A stretch of DNA of 64,000 nucleotides, from contig OZ023217.1 in assembly GCA_963995525.1 (NCBI GenBank), forward strand, positions 1,922,257 to 1,986,256, in the 5' to 3' direction. How positions within the stretch are numbered: position 1 is the first letter of the stretch; each line of letters begins with the position of its first letter. This DNA comes from Escarpia spicata. Taxonomy: Eukaryota; Annelida; Polychaeta; Sabellida; Siboglinidae. Made by a program: the position numbers and the translations under genes. Positions 32,206 to 44,239 of the stretch are shown here, piece by piece. Below the pieces are notes generated by a model. That model saw only the letters and a program-made list of their open reading frames with translations. It had not been told where the DNA came from and searched no databases.

Positions 32206-32565
32206 CACCATCAAGTATACCAAGTGTATCTAGTAAACCAAGTATACCAAGTGTATCTATAGTAAACCAAGTATACCAAGTGTATCTAATAAACCAAGTA
32301 TACCAAGTGTATCTAGTAAACCAAGTATACCAAGTGTATCTAGTAAACCAAGTATACCAAGTGTATCTAGTAAACCAAGTATACCAAGTGTATCTAGTAA
32401 ACCAAGTATACCAAGTGTATCTAGTAAACCAAGTATACCAAGTGTATCTAGTAAACCAAGTATACCAAGTGTATCTAGTAAACCAAGTATACCAAGTGTA
32501 TCTAGTAAACCAAGTATACCAAGTGTATTTAGTAAACCAAGTATACCAAGTGCACCAAGAGCAAA
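32206..32565. repeat. 27-bp minisatellite, ~13 copies
   Basis: The unit is CCAAGTGTATCTAGTAAACC plus AAGTATA. A TA insertion near 32257 shifts the frame. Right of that, the frame PSVSSKPSI stays open to 32761. Confidence 0.95.
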
Positions 32566-32569
32566 GGTC

Positions 32570-33415
32570 TCTATTTCGGAAAATGTAGCTTATTATGTCG
32601 CAATTGCCCGGTCTGAAAACACATCGTACAATTTGCCAACTTCTGCTGGCGGACGTCCAAATGTTGTAACGATAGCGGATTTAATTATCTACAGTATTCA
32701 TCGCCCTAATTATGTCGTTACTTATTACGGATGCAGGGCTTTGTTCGTTGAACTTGGTTAGAGAAACATTATAGTGTTCATAATCCGCAATGTCGTGTTC
32801 GAACTGTCCGGCAAGAGAACGTTATGTGGTTCTACTACATGTGTGTACATAGTGTACGCATCTTGTATGTATGTATTTACTTCAGTGTTCTCCACGTCAA
32901 ATGTGGAAATGTGGGGGTGTTTTTCACCGAAGCACATACGTGCTATTTCATTTCAGCGTTCATTGTGTACCGGTTTCTGGGCGGTACAACTCAGACTTCA
33001 CCAATTGTTCAGTTCGTATGCATAGTAGGCTTAAGCTTAGATATAATCCGAGTTGACGAAGAAAGAAGAAGCGCACAGACACTTTGGTGCACTTGAGAAC
33101 TGGGTAAGCCAAACAAGGGATGTACGCAACACACGGGCAGTGTAGCACTTTTATATTGTAAATAAAACCTGATGGAAGTGGCAGAGATCCACGGTGACAG
33201 TTACCAACCTTGCGTTCTTCGTGTATGGCGTTGTGGAAAGATAATCAGTACGACTAAACTCTGCCAAGTACCAACCAGTGTAGCAGATGGGTTTGGTAGT
33301 CGGAGAGATTATGTGGAAAGATGGAACAAAAGACGTGTTGATAATTAATGTATTGCACGAATACACATTCCGGTAGTTAGTGCATAATGTAGGCCCAAAT
33401 AGGCGGTTGATGATT
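32570..33415. other. unassigned sequence
   Basis: Short ORFs only. AATAAA occurs near 33160. No repeat structure. Confidence 0.35.
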
Positions 33416-33418
33416 TTG

Positions 33419-33600
33419 CTCACTCACTCACCCACCCACCCACCCACTCACTCATTCACCCACTCACTCACTCACTCACTCACTCACTCACTCACTCACT
33501 CACTCACTCACTCACTCACTCACTCACTCACTCACTCACTCACTCACTCACTCACTCACTCACTCACTCACTCACTCACTCACTCACTCACCCACTCATT
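33419..33600. repeat. ACTC tetranucleotide microsatellite
   Basis: Same motif as the tract at 25768-25917, with ACCC variants at the left end. Confidence 0.98.
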
Positions 33601-33604
33601 CACT

Positions 33605-34295
33605 ACCACAGATGCCGAGCTGCTGGCACACACCACCTTTCTCTAGACGCCTCTACCCTCCGTTGCCACTTGCAAGTTGCAACTCTCCAGTCCGACGTAT
33701 TCCCCCAGAGGCCGCCAAGGGAATGTAAAGGTAAACGCTGCCTAGCCTGAGAAAGAATGGTCATAGGTGTCATTTCATTTTTGTATCTGTTGCAATGACC
33801 AACAACTGTCAGCCTTCTTTTGGGTAACCGTCTTCAACAACAGAGACGATACGGGAAAGAAGAAGAATGTTGCACAACTATCCAATTTTAAGAAATGAAC
33901 ACCTCCAACGGCCATTTGAACTGGGCTCCCGACACAGACTTAAACAATCCGCCATGTTAGATCCCAGCTTAACAGGAACTAATTAATCGTTGACTTCTTC
34001 ACAAACTTACGAAACCGGAAACGTGATGCAAGTGACATATCATACAACACACAAGATGGCTTCTGGTCATTGGGTTATCGTATGTTTTAGCAATTTCTAC
34101 TTACACCATGCAATCGTCACATGCATTTAACAGTAAAAAGCCGAGTAACGTTTAAACCAACGTTCACAATTCATCACGAGTTTGATCAACTGCTGCTGCC
34201 CTATAAAACACGATGGTGACATGTATTAAAGGTACAAATTTCGTGTAGGCCTAAACCTGATATTTACGTCGAAATCGTCACATTAAACAGGTTAT
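33605..34295. other. unassigned sequence
   Basis: No supportable gene or repeat before the LINE starting at about 34300. Confidence 0.35.
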
Positions 34296-35269
34296 TAATA
34301 CATTATGTCGCTTATTAAAACACTTATTAAAACATTTGGGCGGTTATTATCCCAGACTACTATATACATAGGTCATGGCATTGCTATACTTTTTGTATCT
34401 TTCAATACTAAATCATATTATAATTATAACAATATCATAACGTGTATCTTTAACATTAATCTACTTAATTATGGTAGTCACACGGACACCCAAGAATACA
34501 TAGATGCAATGTTCCAACAAGCATTTATGCCCCTTATCAGCAAGCCTACTAGAATAACAGAAACAACTGCCACTGTCGTCGATAATGTATACAGCAATGA
34601 TTTAATTGGTGCAAATTATCAATTGCATGGAATAACATATACAGATATTTCTGATCACTTACCAATTGTTTTACTCATTAGACAGACTAATAGCACAAAG
34701 GTAGAAACGACAATAGCGACTACAATATATAATGCGTAGTCTACTGCTACATTCAAAGAGAGTATAGATCAAATATGCTGGGATGAAGTTTATGCATGCA
34801 GAGATCCCCAAGAAAGTTATTCTATATTCATTAATGAGATATTAGTTGCATACAATAATTCATTTCCGTTAGCTAAGACTAATATTAGGACAAGAAAACA
34901 TAAACCGTGGATTACTACGGGACTCAGACACTCCATTAGAACTAAACACAAATTGTATATGTACTACTTGAAAAAAACGACCGTCTTCAATGAAACTAAT
35001 TATAAAAGATACAGAAATAAATTAAATTGTCTTATTACTGTAGCAGAAAGAGAATACTATCGACGGGAGCTTCAACAGAACAAGGGTAATTTGCAAAACA
35101 CTTGAATAGTTTTAAAGAGTATTATAGGAAGAAAGGAAGTATTTTTATCTAATGATAAATTACTAATTTACGGTAAATTAACAAAAAATAAAAATGCATA
35201 GCTGATAAATTTAATGAATATTTTACAATTGTAGGTCCAGAACTATAAAAATTCAATGTATCTGTCGCC

Positions 35270-36805
35270 AGCCACACCAGATGAGATAAAGGGAATTATT
35301 AAGAATTTAAAAAATTCTAGTCCTGGATGGGATGGCATAAAACCTATTATTGTCAAGCAGGCCTTCTCCAACCTACTCGATCCTTTAAGTTACATTGTAA
35401 ACTTATCACTTAATCAATGATATGTTCCTGATCAACTAAAAATAGCTGATATAGTTCCTGTTTTTAAAAATGGCGATACATCATTAATTAATAATTACAG
35501 GCCTGTCTCTGTCTTGCCTGTATTTTTAAAGGTGTTTGAAAGATTAATGTACACTAGATTAATGAATAACATAATGTAACATAACATCTTGTCTAATTCC
35601 CAATTTGGATTTAGGAAAGGATATTCCACTGATATGGCTATTTCACTACTAATTGACAAAATTAGTAAGGCAATCGATACCAGAGAGCACGTAATTGGGT
35701 TATTTCTGGATTTAGCCAAAGCCTTTGATGCCGTTAATCACAATATATTATTGAGAAAATTAACACATTATGGAATCAGAGGGAATATACTCCAATGGAT
35801 TCGTAACTTTTTAAGTAACACACAACAACGAGTAAAATGTTATGGAACAAAATCTTCCTTTAAAAACATAACATGTGGTGTTCCGCAGGGTTCAATTCTG
35901 GGACCTTTACTCTTTCTTATCTATATAAATGATTTATCTACTTTATCTGACACAACGTTTACCATTATGTTTGCTGATGACACGAGCATCTTTATACAAG
36001 GCAACAATATAGATGAAATGGAAAATGTTCTGAACTCTGAAATAAAAAAACTATCTTTATGGCTTAACATTAATAAACTTTCTTTGAATATACAGAAAAC
36101 CCACGAAGTGACCTTTAGTAATACGATCAGTATAAGAGAGAGGTGTAACAACATTTGCATAGACGGCATACAAACTAATACTGTACATGAAATAAAGTTT
36201 TTGGGTCTGCTTATAAATTGAACTGGAGCATACACATAAAATATACATCAAGTAACATTTCTAAGAATATTGGTATTATAAAAAAGGTGACAAACAAATT
36301 AGATAATAAATCATTGTTAAATCTGTATTACCTGTTTATATACCCATATGTCACTTACTGTAATGTCGTCTGGGGAAGGGCCCCGAATATATACCTTGCT
36401 AAAATTCATTTACTCCAAAAAAGAGTTTTGCGTATAATAAGTCATGTAGGATTTATTGATCATACGCAGCCTTTATTTATCTTATCAAATAATGAATATT
36501 TATGATGTAAATAAATACTTATGCTGTATTCTAATGTTCAAGCATAATAGGGATATGTTGCCAGACATATTTCATGATGTGTTTGTCCTGCAAATATCCA
36601 CACATAAATATAATACAAAGCAGGAAGTAACATATAAAATACCATACTGCAAGACAAATTGCAGACAACTGTCTATGGCTTGTATTGGTCCTAAAATCTG
36701 GAATACATTTATTACAAATAACTATTTACAATATTGTACATCTCTTCATATATTCAAACAAAGGACCAAGCGTCTAATTCTAGCAAACATATGCTACATT
36801 TTGCT
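35270..36805 (+). pseudogene. LINE reverse transcriptase with intact FADD but broken frame
   Basis: LKNSSPGWDGIKPIIVKQAF opens the domain at about 35310. INNYRPVSVLPVFLKVFERL follows at ~35490, then SQFGFRKGYSTDMA, motif A FLDLAKAFDAVNH (~35703), motif B GVPQGSILGPLLF (~35877) and motif C FADD (~35970). In-frame stops occur at about 35419 and 35577. A frameshift near 36220 separates LGLLIN from KLNWSIHIKYTSSNIS. The longest clean piece is 210 residues (35589-36221). Confidence 0.87.
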
Positions 36806-36824
36806 TTAATGTAATTTGTCTATG

Positions 36825-37020
36825 TTAAGATGCAACCGGTGTTCAGTGTTAGGTACTCGTATAATGTTGTCATGTTAAGATGCACCCGGTGTTCAGTCTT
36901 ACGGTACTCGTGTAATGTTGTCATGTTAAGATGCACCCGGTGTTCAGTCTTACGGTACTCGTGTAATGTTGTCATGTTAAGATGCACCCGGTGTTCAATG
37001 TTACGGTACTCGTATAATGA
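36825..37020. repeat. 51-bp minisatellite, ~4 copies
   Basis: CATGTTAAGATGCACCCGGT recurs at 36871, 36922 and 36973, an exact 51-bp step. It lies in the 3' UTR of the LINE, between its last coding stretch and the ATT tail. Confidence 0.92.
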
Positions 37021-37254
37021 ACTATTAAATAATTAGTTAGTTTATTACGAAGATGTTTATGTTTATGTTTTATGTTGTTGTTGTTGTTTTGACACGAATT
37101 ATAGTTTTCATTTCAAATATGACATGAATAAGGAACACAAGCAATGTGTTGCTTTGTTCCAATTGTGACGTAATGTATACATGTATCATATTACTGCTAC
37201 ATCTGTGCTATAATGTACATTATGTATCAATAAAGATTATTATTATTATATATC

Positions 37255-38130
37255 TATAATAGCCTAGGATCGTGACCAACCATATGTATTTAAGTAAACC
37301 ATAATTTGTTTATAATATAATTATCCGTTTAACGTGAATGTTTCGACATAAATATCACCTTAACAAGAAGAAAAACAACTATGTGGCAAATATATCATTT
37401 ACAAGTGAATTAGTTGACATGTTGATCTGTTGTTGGCGCTACCGCAGCAGTAAACCGATCAACTCGATCAGCGAATAGATAAGAAACAACGTGTTTGGTC
37501 AACAATTAGTTCAGGTTTAGGAGCAACAGTTATTGATACTACAGAATGGCACCAGATGAACAGTTGTGGTCAGGTTCTTTCATATTTAGGCGGCTGCTAA
37601 AATGCATAAATAATAATCCCATAAGCGATAAGTCGTCACGTGCAATCTTTGATTATTTGGTGTGCGCGTAATAATAGGTTATTGCAAGTTTTGCGGTCTT
37701 AACTATTTAATTTAAATTATATTTGAAAGTAATGCCTGGTTCGAAAGATGGAATCATTTTGACGCAAGTGATCAGTACTCATGAGAACAAATCTTGTTAT
37801 CAGTTAAGCGCGTAGGATAATCAGAAAGTGGAACAATACGAACATTGTATTCTTCTCTAATTGCTTAATTATTCAGAATTGCTTGCATGAGAATACGTGT
37901 TTTAGAGGGTATTGGAAATGTAAACGTGAATAGATATATAATATATATATATATAATATAATAAAGACCCTACATTGGTAACGAATACAATATTTGTATA
38001 TAAAAAAACTTGAATTTATAGTTTCCAGTTTGGTTTCTCAAAAACACAAACTAGTATCCTTCCATAATATTCCGTAATGTTTATTGATGTTGTTTGCGAA
38101 GCTATTGTCGGGGAAAACAAGACCAGACAG
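37255..38130. other. AT-rich unassigned sequence
   Basis: A short AT tract at 37935-37962 and no ORFs of note. Confidence 0.35.
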
Positions 38131-38134
38131 GAAT

Positions 38135-38285
38135 GTTATCCGGGAATTTTATTCGGGAATATTGTCCGGAAATATTTTCAGGGGATATTATTTGGGGATA
38201 TTGTCCGGGGCTATTGTCCGGATATTGTCCGGGGATATTGTTCAGGATATTCTCCGTGGATAGTCTACCGGATATTGACCAGTGG
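38135..38285. repeat. degenerate GGGATATTGTCCG short tandem repeat
   Basis: Ten or so imperfect copies of a 10-20 bp unit around GATATTGTCCGGGG and GGGAATATT. The irregular period suggests an old array. Confidence 0.7.
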
Positions 38286-38639
38286 CATATGTCAGAACCG
38301 TCCGCGATATCAACACGTACACACAACTGCAGTTATGTTCAGGCGTACTTTCCTGTCTGAAACAGTAGGACAGACTGATCCGTTAAACTGACTTTTTGTT
38401 CGTCATTATATGCAGACGTGTGTCGGGCCATTCCGGATCAAAGCGGCATAATTGAATGCACCAAACGTAGTACAGGAGTCGGACCACCGTCGATATTACG
38501 TATATAATTAAGCACGCGACCGAACAGCCAAATGCGATCTTTCTAGACCTGTATATCGATTGCAACAAATACAACAATCCAATTCGACCAATTGATCGTT
38601 GCTTTTAATCCGATAGCGACTGCCAACAAAGATAAGAGG

Positions 38640-38915
38640 TACTTATCGGAGAGGCACAGAGAGGTCTAAATGTCTGCGTTTGTAAACCGCATCGTGTGGG
38701 GGAGTGCCAATCTTCAAAAGATATTTTCTCGGCGGCTTTAAAGCCTTTGTTACTGGTCGATTTGTGTCTGTTTCGATAAGTGTGGATCTGTTTATTTCAG
38801 CTGTGCGCAGTGAGGCGTATATCAACAGGTCACGTTGACCTAATCTTGTGGTGGAATCGATGTATGACAAGACAATACCAAGAGGCTGTGACTTTACACC
38901 AATCAGAAAGGGCTG
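38640..38915. repeat. diverged dispersed repeat, copy 1
   Basis: Shares ordered blocks with 40126-40380: AATGTCTGCGTTTGTA, TGCCAATCTT.AA, GGTCGA.TTGTGT.T, CAGCT.TGCGCAG and TGTGACTTTA.ACCAA. It is too diverged to define ends. Confidence 0.65.
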
Positions 38916-38929
38916 ATGACAGAGCCGGA

Positions 38930-39390
38930 ATGTAAAGAAGTACTTTTATTTCGTTACTTTACTTAAGTAGAAAAAATTACTTTTCTTAAGTAAATAAGTT
39001 TTATAAGTGTTTTTTTTACTCGTAATTAAATTAAGGTGTACTTTTCTGTATGTAATGAAGTGTCCGTAATTAATGTGTTAACATATTGGAACTTCTAAGA
39101 CGTTTCTAACAAATGATCTATGCCGGAACCGAGAACTGTTTGCCCCAGCACAGACCTATACAGATATCAGCGGGAACTACAATTGGTAATATTTTCTGAT
39201 TGGTTGATTCATGATTAGCCGGAATGATTATCAGGTGGCATACAAGTTGCAAAACATAATGTCAAGCCATTAACTTAGAACAGTACTTCTGTGCTTACTT
39301 CAAGTACAATTGCTTACATTTTATTTGTACTTCAAGCTTTTTTCATAGTTACTCAAGTACAAAATAAATGTACTTCTACCAGCGATGACT
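38930..39390. mobile_element. probable MITE with imperfect terminal inverted repeats
   Basis: The left end, GAAGTACTTTTATTTCGTTA with ACTTTACTTAAGTAG, is matched in inverse by the right end near 39340-39380 (ACTCAAGTACAAAATAAATG and TACTTCTACC). The interior is AT-rich and noncoding. Resembles hAT-type miniature elements, but this is tentative. Confidence 0.45.
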
Positions 39391-39394
39391 ACAG

Positions 39395-40125
39395 CTCGTT
39401 ATTTTAAAATCGATAAACCTGCTTCCGGAGAAGATTACAGAACAACTGAATCAGTATTTCCGGTAACATTGCAGTTGGTTGTATATGTTAAGTGTATAAG
39501 TCGTAGATGATAATTGAATCGTTGTAGTCTATGTTTCATATGTTCCACCTCATACATTGCACCCGCTCAAGTGGACACAGTTCGCTAAACAGATCACCAC
39601 ACTGACCACAGACGGTAAAACCTGTCCATAGTGGACACCGTCGAGACTGCGTCATGTCAGCTATAGGCAGGAAGACGGTATGGAGAATGTCCTTATATAG
39701 ACTAAATACTTCCCAGGTGGTGCAACGTATTTCCATATTATGTTATATGTATACCTACACGCGGAACGGTGTCTTGTTAAACAAATTTCCTTTTCCTAAA
39801 TCAAATTTCACATTTACCATTCCGACAAATATTCATTCTCATAAGAAAGTCCGATAAACGTTTTTTTAACAGCATACCTGGAATTTTTTTTTTTTTTACC
39901 AGTTTCCAGTGACTGCTAGGCCGTGGGATCGTCTCCCTCGACCGCGGTTTGTTGGAATGGCGCGCCTAGCAATGGGGAGCTCAGGTGTGGGCAATTGGTT
40001 GTAGGTCAACCTCGCGTGACACTTATCGGTGGAATTGTTATAACGATTTTCGAATTATGTGAGCTTAATGAGTCGACTAGTCCTGTAATTGACGCCGCCA
40101 GACAAGGACGACAGAACATATCGGG
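39395..40125. other. unassigned sequence
   Basis: No gene seen. It includes an A/T-rich stretch and a CG-rich patch at 39920-40010. Confidence 0.35.
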
Positions 40126-40380
40126 GAGTCATTTAGAGGCTTGAATGTCTGCGTTTGTAGTGTGGAGAAAATGCCAATCTTGAAGAGTTTTTCTTGATGG
40201 CCTTAAATTCGTTGTTCCTGGTCGAGTTGTGTGTTTCGTTGAGTGTGAACGGTCCTTTTCAGCTTTGCGCAGAAGGGGGAGGGGTAAAATATAACGTTAA
40301 CCAATTATTATCTCTTGGTAACGCCAATATGCAGTGATGTGACTTTATACCAACCACAATGCGCCGATGACTATGTGTGT
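40126..40380. repeat. diverged dispersed repeat, copy 2
   Basis: Same family and orientation as 38640-38915. Confidence 0.65.
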
Positions 40381-40436
40381 AGCCCGTTGCAGATACACAC
40401 ACGCACGCAAACACGCACGCACAAACAAACACGCAC

Positions 40437-40860
<424 letters not shown>

Positions 40861-41325
40861 TGGTAGACCGGCACACTATGAACATATCTGCCAAGTGGTG
40901 AAGTGTATATTGAAGCACTATGAGCACTCATAACAACTTCATTTAAACTTACATTTACCTTTTCTGCTTTTGACAGTGAACCAGCCGTAAGACCAAAGAA
41001 GCAATCTAGCAATTGGCATGACATCGAGCGAAGGCGGAATGCCAGCCACCGATGTCCTAAGGAAAACGTATAACCTCGCACTTTTACAAGAAATATTTGA
41101 AGATAGAAATGTCCAGAATAGTGGCGCCACATAGTGGGCAGAGAGGCAGCTAATCGAGTTGTTGCCTGAAATTGCATAGCCTCGATTACCCAGGCGCCGC
41201 GAGATGGGAGCACCGTAGACGAAGATAACACTGGTTTTCAGGTGTCAGCACACTGTTGATTTTCCCATAGGCGACCATGTTAACGTTTTGTCTGATTATA
41301 AGAAAACGTGACCTATAAAATGTCT

Positions 41326-41600
41326 TAAACTTCTCACCTGCTGTTAGCATCATCTCATTGACATGCTAACAGATTTTAACAAAAATGGCATACTTCCAGC
41401 TCTCGTAAATGCCTGTATGTGTGACACCCGTCAATATTTATAAATGCCGGCAAGAATTACTCCGCAAACAGGTCACACAGGAAAATTACTGCCAAATATC
41501 CTTCCGCTTATTCAAATCATCTAGAATTCCACCATTTTACAGTCAACACCTTCTACAATCACACACGAAAATATCCCTACTGAAATGCATTTATGTCACA
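41326..41600. repeat. ~275-bp direct repeat, copy 1
   Basis: Pairs with 42086-42361, offset 760 bp, over 90% identical by eye. It begins TAAACTTCTCACCTG and contains a perfect 10-bp stem, CTGTTAGCAT..ATGCTAACAG. Confidence 0.88.
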
Positions 41601-42085
41601 GCATGTGAATTTTCAAAAAAAAATCAATTCTCAAAAATACATTGCATTTTTATTCGTACAACAGACAGGAAGTCTAACTAGAACATGACCACAAGTAGGC
41701 AAGGCAAGTTTGGAGAATTTTTTTTTGAAACTAACACATTTGATAGGCTCTATCCTATCTGTGTGACACACATTTGATAGGCTCTCCTATCTCATACAAT
41801 GTGTTTTTTTTTGTAATTCATCCACGTGTTTGTTTTTTATACACATTTCAAAAGAGCCACCTTACTTGACAGGGCACCGTGTGAATAAGCATTTCACTGT
41901 CGGACAATTTCTAATCTAGCACAACATTCTCAGGTGGCACCTTGTGCCCTATTACAAAGGTAAATATCAACAAAAAGTCACCTTAGGGTGTGAATTCTCA
42001 AAAGGCCAGACGTCTTATGCAGTTCAATTACATAATATTACACAGACTAATTAGCAGACATTCAGAAAACAATGCCACTTGCTTG

Positions 42086-42361
42086 TAAACTTCTCACCTG
42101 CTGTTATCATCATCTCATTGACATGCTGATAGATTTTAACAAAAATGGAATACTTCCAGCTCTCATAAAATGCCTGTATGTGTGACACCCGTCAATATTT
42201 ACAAATGCCGGCAAGAATTACTCCGCAAACAGGTCACACAGGCAAATTGCTGCCAAATATCCTTCCGCTTATTCAAATCATCTAGAAATCCAACATTTTA
42301 CAGTCAACACCTTCTACAATCACACATGAAAATCTCCCTACTCAAATGCATTTATGTCACA
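42086..42361. repeat. ~275-bp direct repeat, copy 2
   Basis: Same orientation as 41326-41600. The stem is partly broken here (CTGTTATCAT against ATGCTGATAG). Small ORFs shared by both copies differ by frameshift, so coding is unlikely. Confidence 0.88.
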
Positions 42362-42548
42362 CATGCTGAATAAGACCTCGAATTATCGTAATTAATTCGT
42401 TATACTAATAAAAACAAATATAACAGTTATGTATAGTCTCAGTAAAGAGCAGGAGGCCTCATCATATGCTTCCATTACAACATGTGATCTGCAGCCTAGT
42501 TAGAAAACTTTGACCCTCAATATCTCAGAAATGTGACTTACGTACTTC

Positions 42549-42851
42549 TTTCACGCAGGTCTCCCAGTGCAATCGATGTTGCACGCAGGTCTCCCAGTGC
42601 AATCGGTGTTGCACGCAGGTCTCCCAGTGCAATCGGTGTTGCACGCAGGTCTCCCAGTGCAATCGGTGTTGCACGCAGGTCTCCCAGTGCAATCGGTGTT
42701 GCACGCAGGTCTGCCAGTGCAATCGGTGTTGCACGCAGGTCTGCCAGTGCAATCGGTGTTGCACGCAGGTCTCCCAGTGCAATCGGTGTTGCACGCAGGT
42801 CTCCCAGTGCAATCGGTGTTGCACGCAGGTCTCCCAGTGCAATCGGTGTTG
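42549..42851. repeat. 30-bp minisatellite, 10 copies
   Basis: The unit is CAGGTCTCCCAGTGCAATCG plus GTGTTGCACG. Very uniform: a single C/G variant in two units and one A/G in the first. Open in several frames as 10-residue repeats, with no gene context. Confidence 0.97.
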
Positions 42852-42914
42852 GGCGCGACGGTCGGACTTCTAACCGATATATGTAGCCGCCAAAGTTCAC
42901 CGAAGACAAACTGA

Positions 42915-43000
42915 TTTTTTTGTGGCTAAATGAATAGCGTGTTGGATAATTGTTTCTGGGGTTCATGGTTCGAATCTCATAGAGTACTTGAAGTTGTTTA
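42915..43000 (+). mobile_element. tRNA-like SINE head
   Basis: Box-A-like GTGGCTAAATGAATAGCG (42921-42939) and box B GGTTCGAATCT (42967-42978) are correctly spaced for RNA polymerase III. The downstream body is AT-rich and of uncertain length. Confidence 0.5.
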
Positions 43001-43400
43001 TGTTCATTTAGTTTAAGATACTTTTTATTTTGTATAATACTATTTCGGGCACTGTTTCATAATCTCATTTCGTTATCAAAAGCATACATAATATATAAAC
43101 ATTCCGGGGGATAGACTTGTTAACTGGCAGTGAGCAGTCAAAAAGCGGCTTCAGAACCAGACGATTATCCACGCGCCGCGAGATGGGAGCACCGTAGGAG
43201 CGGTACTAGATGCGTGCAATCATAACGCAGGTTCTCGGCCAGACTCTGTTTCCCGGCGAAGTCATGCAACCGGGTGATATGACTATTTTACTGGATTTCT
43301 GGTGTTGAGTAACCGTATAAATATAATATATATGAATTACCTTAATATATCTTAATTACTATATATTATAGTTCAGTTACTAGAAAGGAAAATTTTTCAT
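43001..43400. other. unassigned; repeats a short CG block
   Basis: CGCCGCGAGATGGGAGCACC plus GTAG at about 43174 also occurs near 41195. No gene. Confidence 0.35.
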
Positions 43401-43403
43401 ACA

Positions 43404-43545
43404 AATACATACATACATGCATACATGCATACATCATGTACGCCCGCACGCATGCACGCGCACACACGCACACACGTGCACATAGACACTCACGCATACA
43501 CGCATACATGCATACACTATGTATGCACGCACGCATGCATACATG
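43404..43545. repeat. CATA/CACG-type microsatellite
   Basis: Mixed CATACATG, CGCACGCA and ACACACG repeats. Confidence 0.9.
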
Positions 43546-43784
43546 CGAATGGGCAATAGACTATGCGATGAGTATCTTACTAATAACTGTAAAAAGGATG
43601 ATGCCGTCATTACGACACTACTATCGACCCGTTCTGGTGACGCTTGCTGCTGTTGTTGTTGGTGCCGTTGCAAATTGTGCTCCTCTTGTTTAGCCGAATT
43701 GTTGTTTATTATATTAATATCTTGCACCGATAGCAACAGTAGAGTGGTAATATTGTACTATCTCTCGAGGTGGATCCTCTGGTG

Positions 43785-44045
43785 GACTAGGGGCACGTGC
43801 CCCCAGACATTTGGAATGTGCCTTCTGAAATTATGAACGTCGCCGCAAAACAATCCAAGAGCATCTCCGCCACTCCAGTCCGCCGACCCGCCAGCGCGAC
43901 GGCGGAGTGAAGCTCCGGCTCAGCCCACCAATGTGAATTTGGTTCAGCCGTCAAAGATTTTTTGAGAGCCTCAACGGCGGGTGCAACTGGAGATTTTGGG
44001 AGCCTCCTAGACCACTCTCTCTGGATCCGCGCCTGGTTTCTTGCA
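43785..44045. repeat. possible dispersed repeat with GGGGGCACGTGCCCC-like end
   Basis: Starts AGGGGCACGTGCCCCCAG and ends CTGGATCCGCGCCTGG, word patterns I associate with degraded transposons. No coding match. Confidence 0.3.
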
Positions 44046-44239
44046 TGTACATTTTTCATTCCCTTTTCTCTTATGTCAAAGTAAGCTTACGTTTGTAGCA
44101 GAGTAAAACTACCCTCTTAGATTAGGACTGTCGAACACGAGCAGATTGTCATTTCGTAGAAACAACTAAATCGCCATTTAGCTTCAATAAGAAATTGGGA
44201 AGGATTAGGAAAGGAGTGGAGAACGAGAGCGAAGATAGA

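Larger units (their letters stand above)
34300..37250 (+). mobile_element. Jockey-superfamily LINE, decayed
   Basis: In order on the + strand: the C-terminal part of the AP-type endonuclease (34440-34700, LISKPTRITETTATVVDNVY and DISDHLPIVL), a linker (KPWITTGLRHSIRTKHKLY, ~34890), the reverse transcriptase (35270-36220), a C-terminal domain (36225-36805), a 51-bp repeat, and a 3' end CAATAAAGATTATTATTATT near 37230. Most of the endonuclease and any ORF1 are missing, so the copy is 5'-truncated. Whether it is Jockey, CR1 or a sister clade needs a tree. Confidence 0.85.

Noticed and set aside
35589..36221. Active reverse transcriptase gene
   Set aside because: Motifs are intact in this stretch, but upstream stops, a downstream frameshift and the missing endonuclease show a dead LINE.
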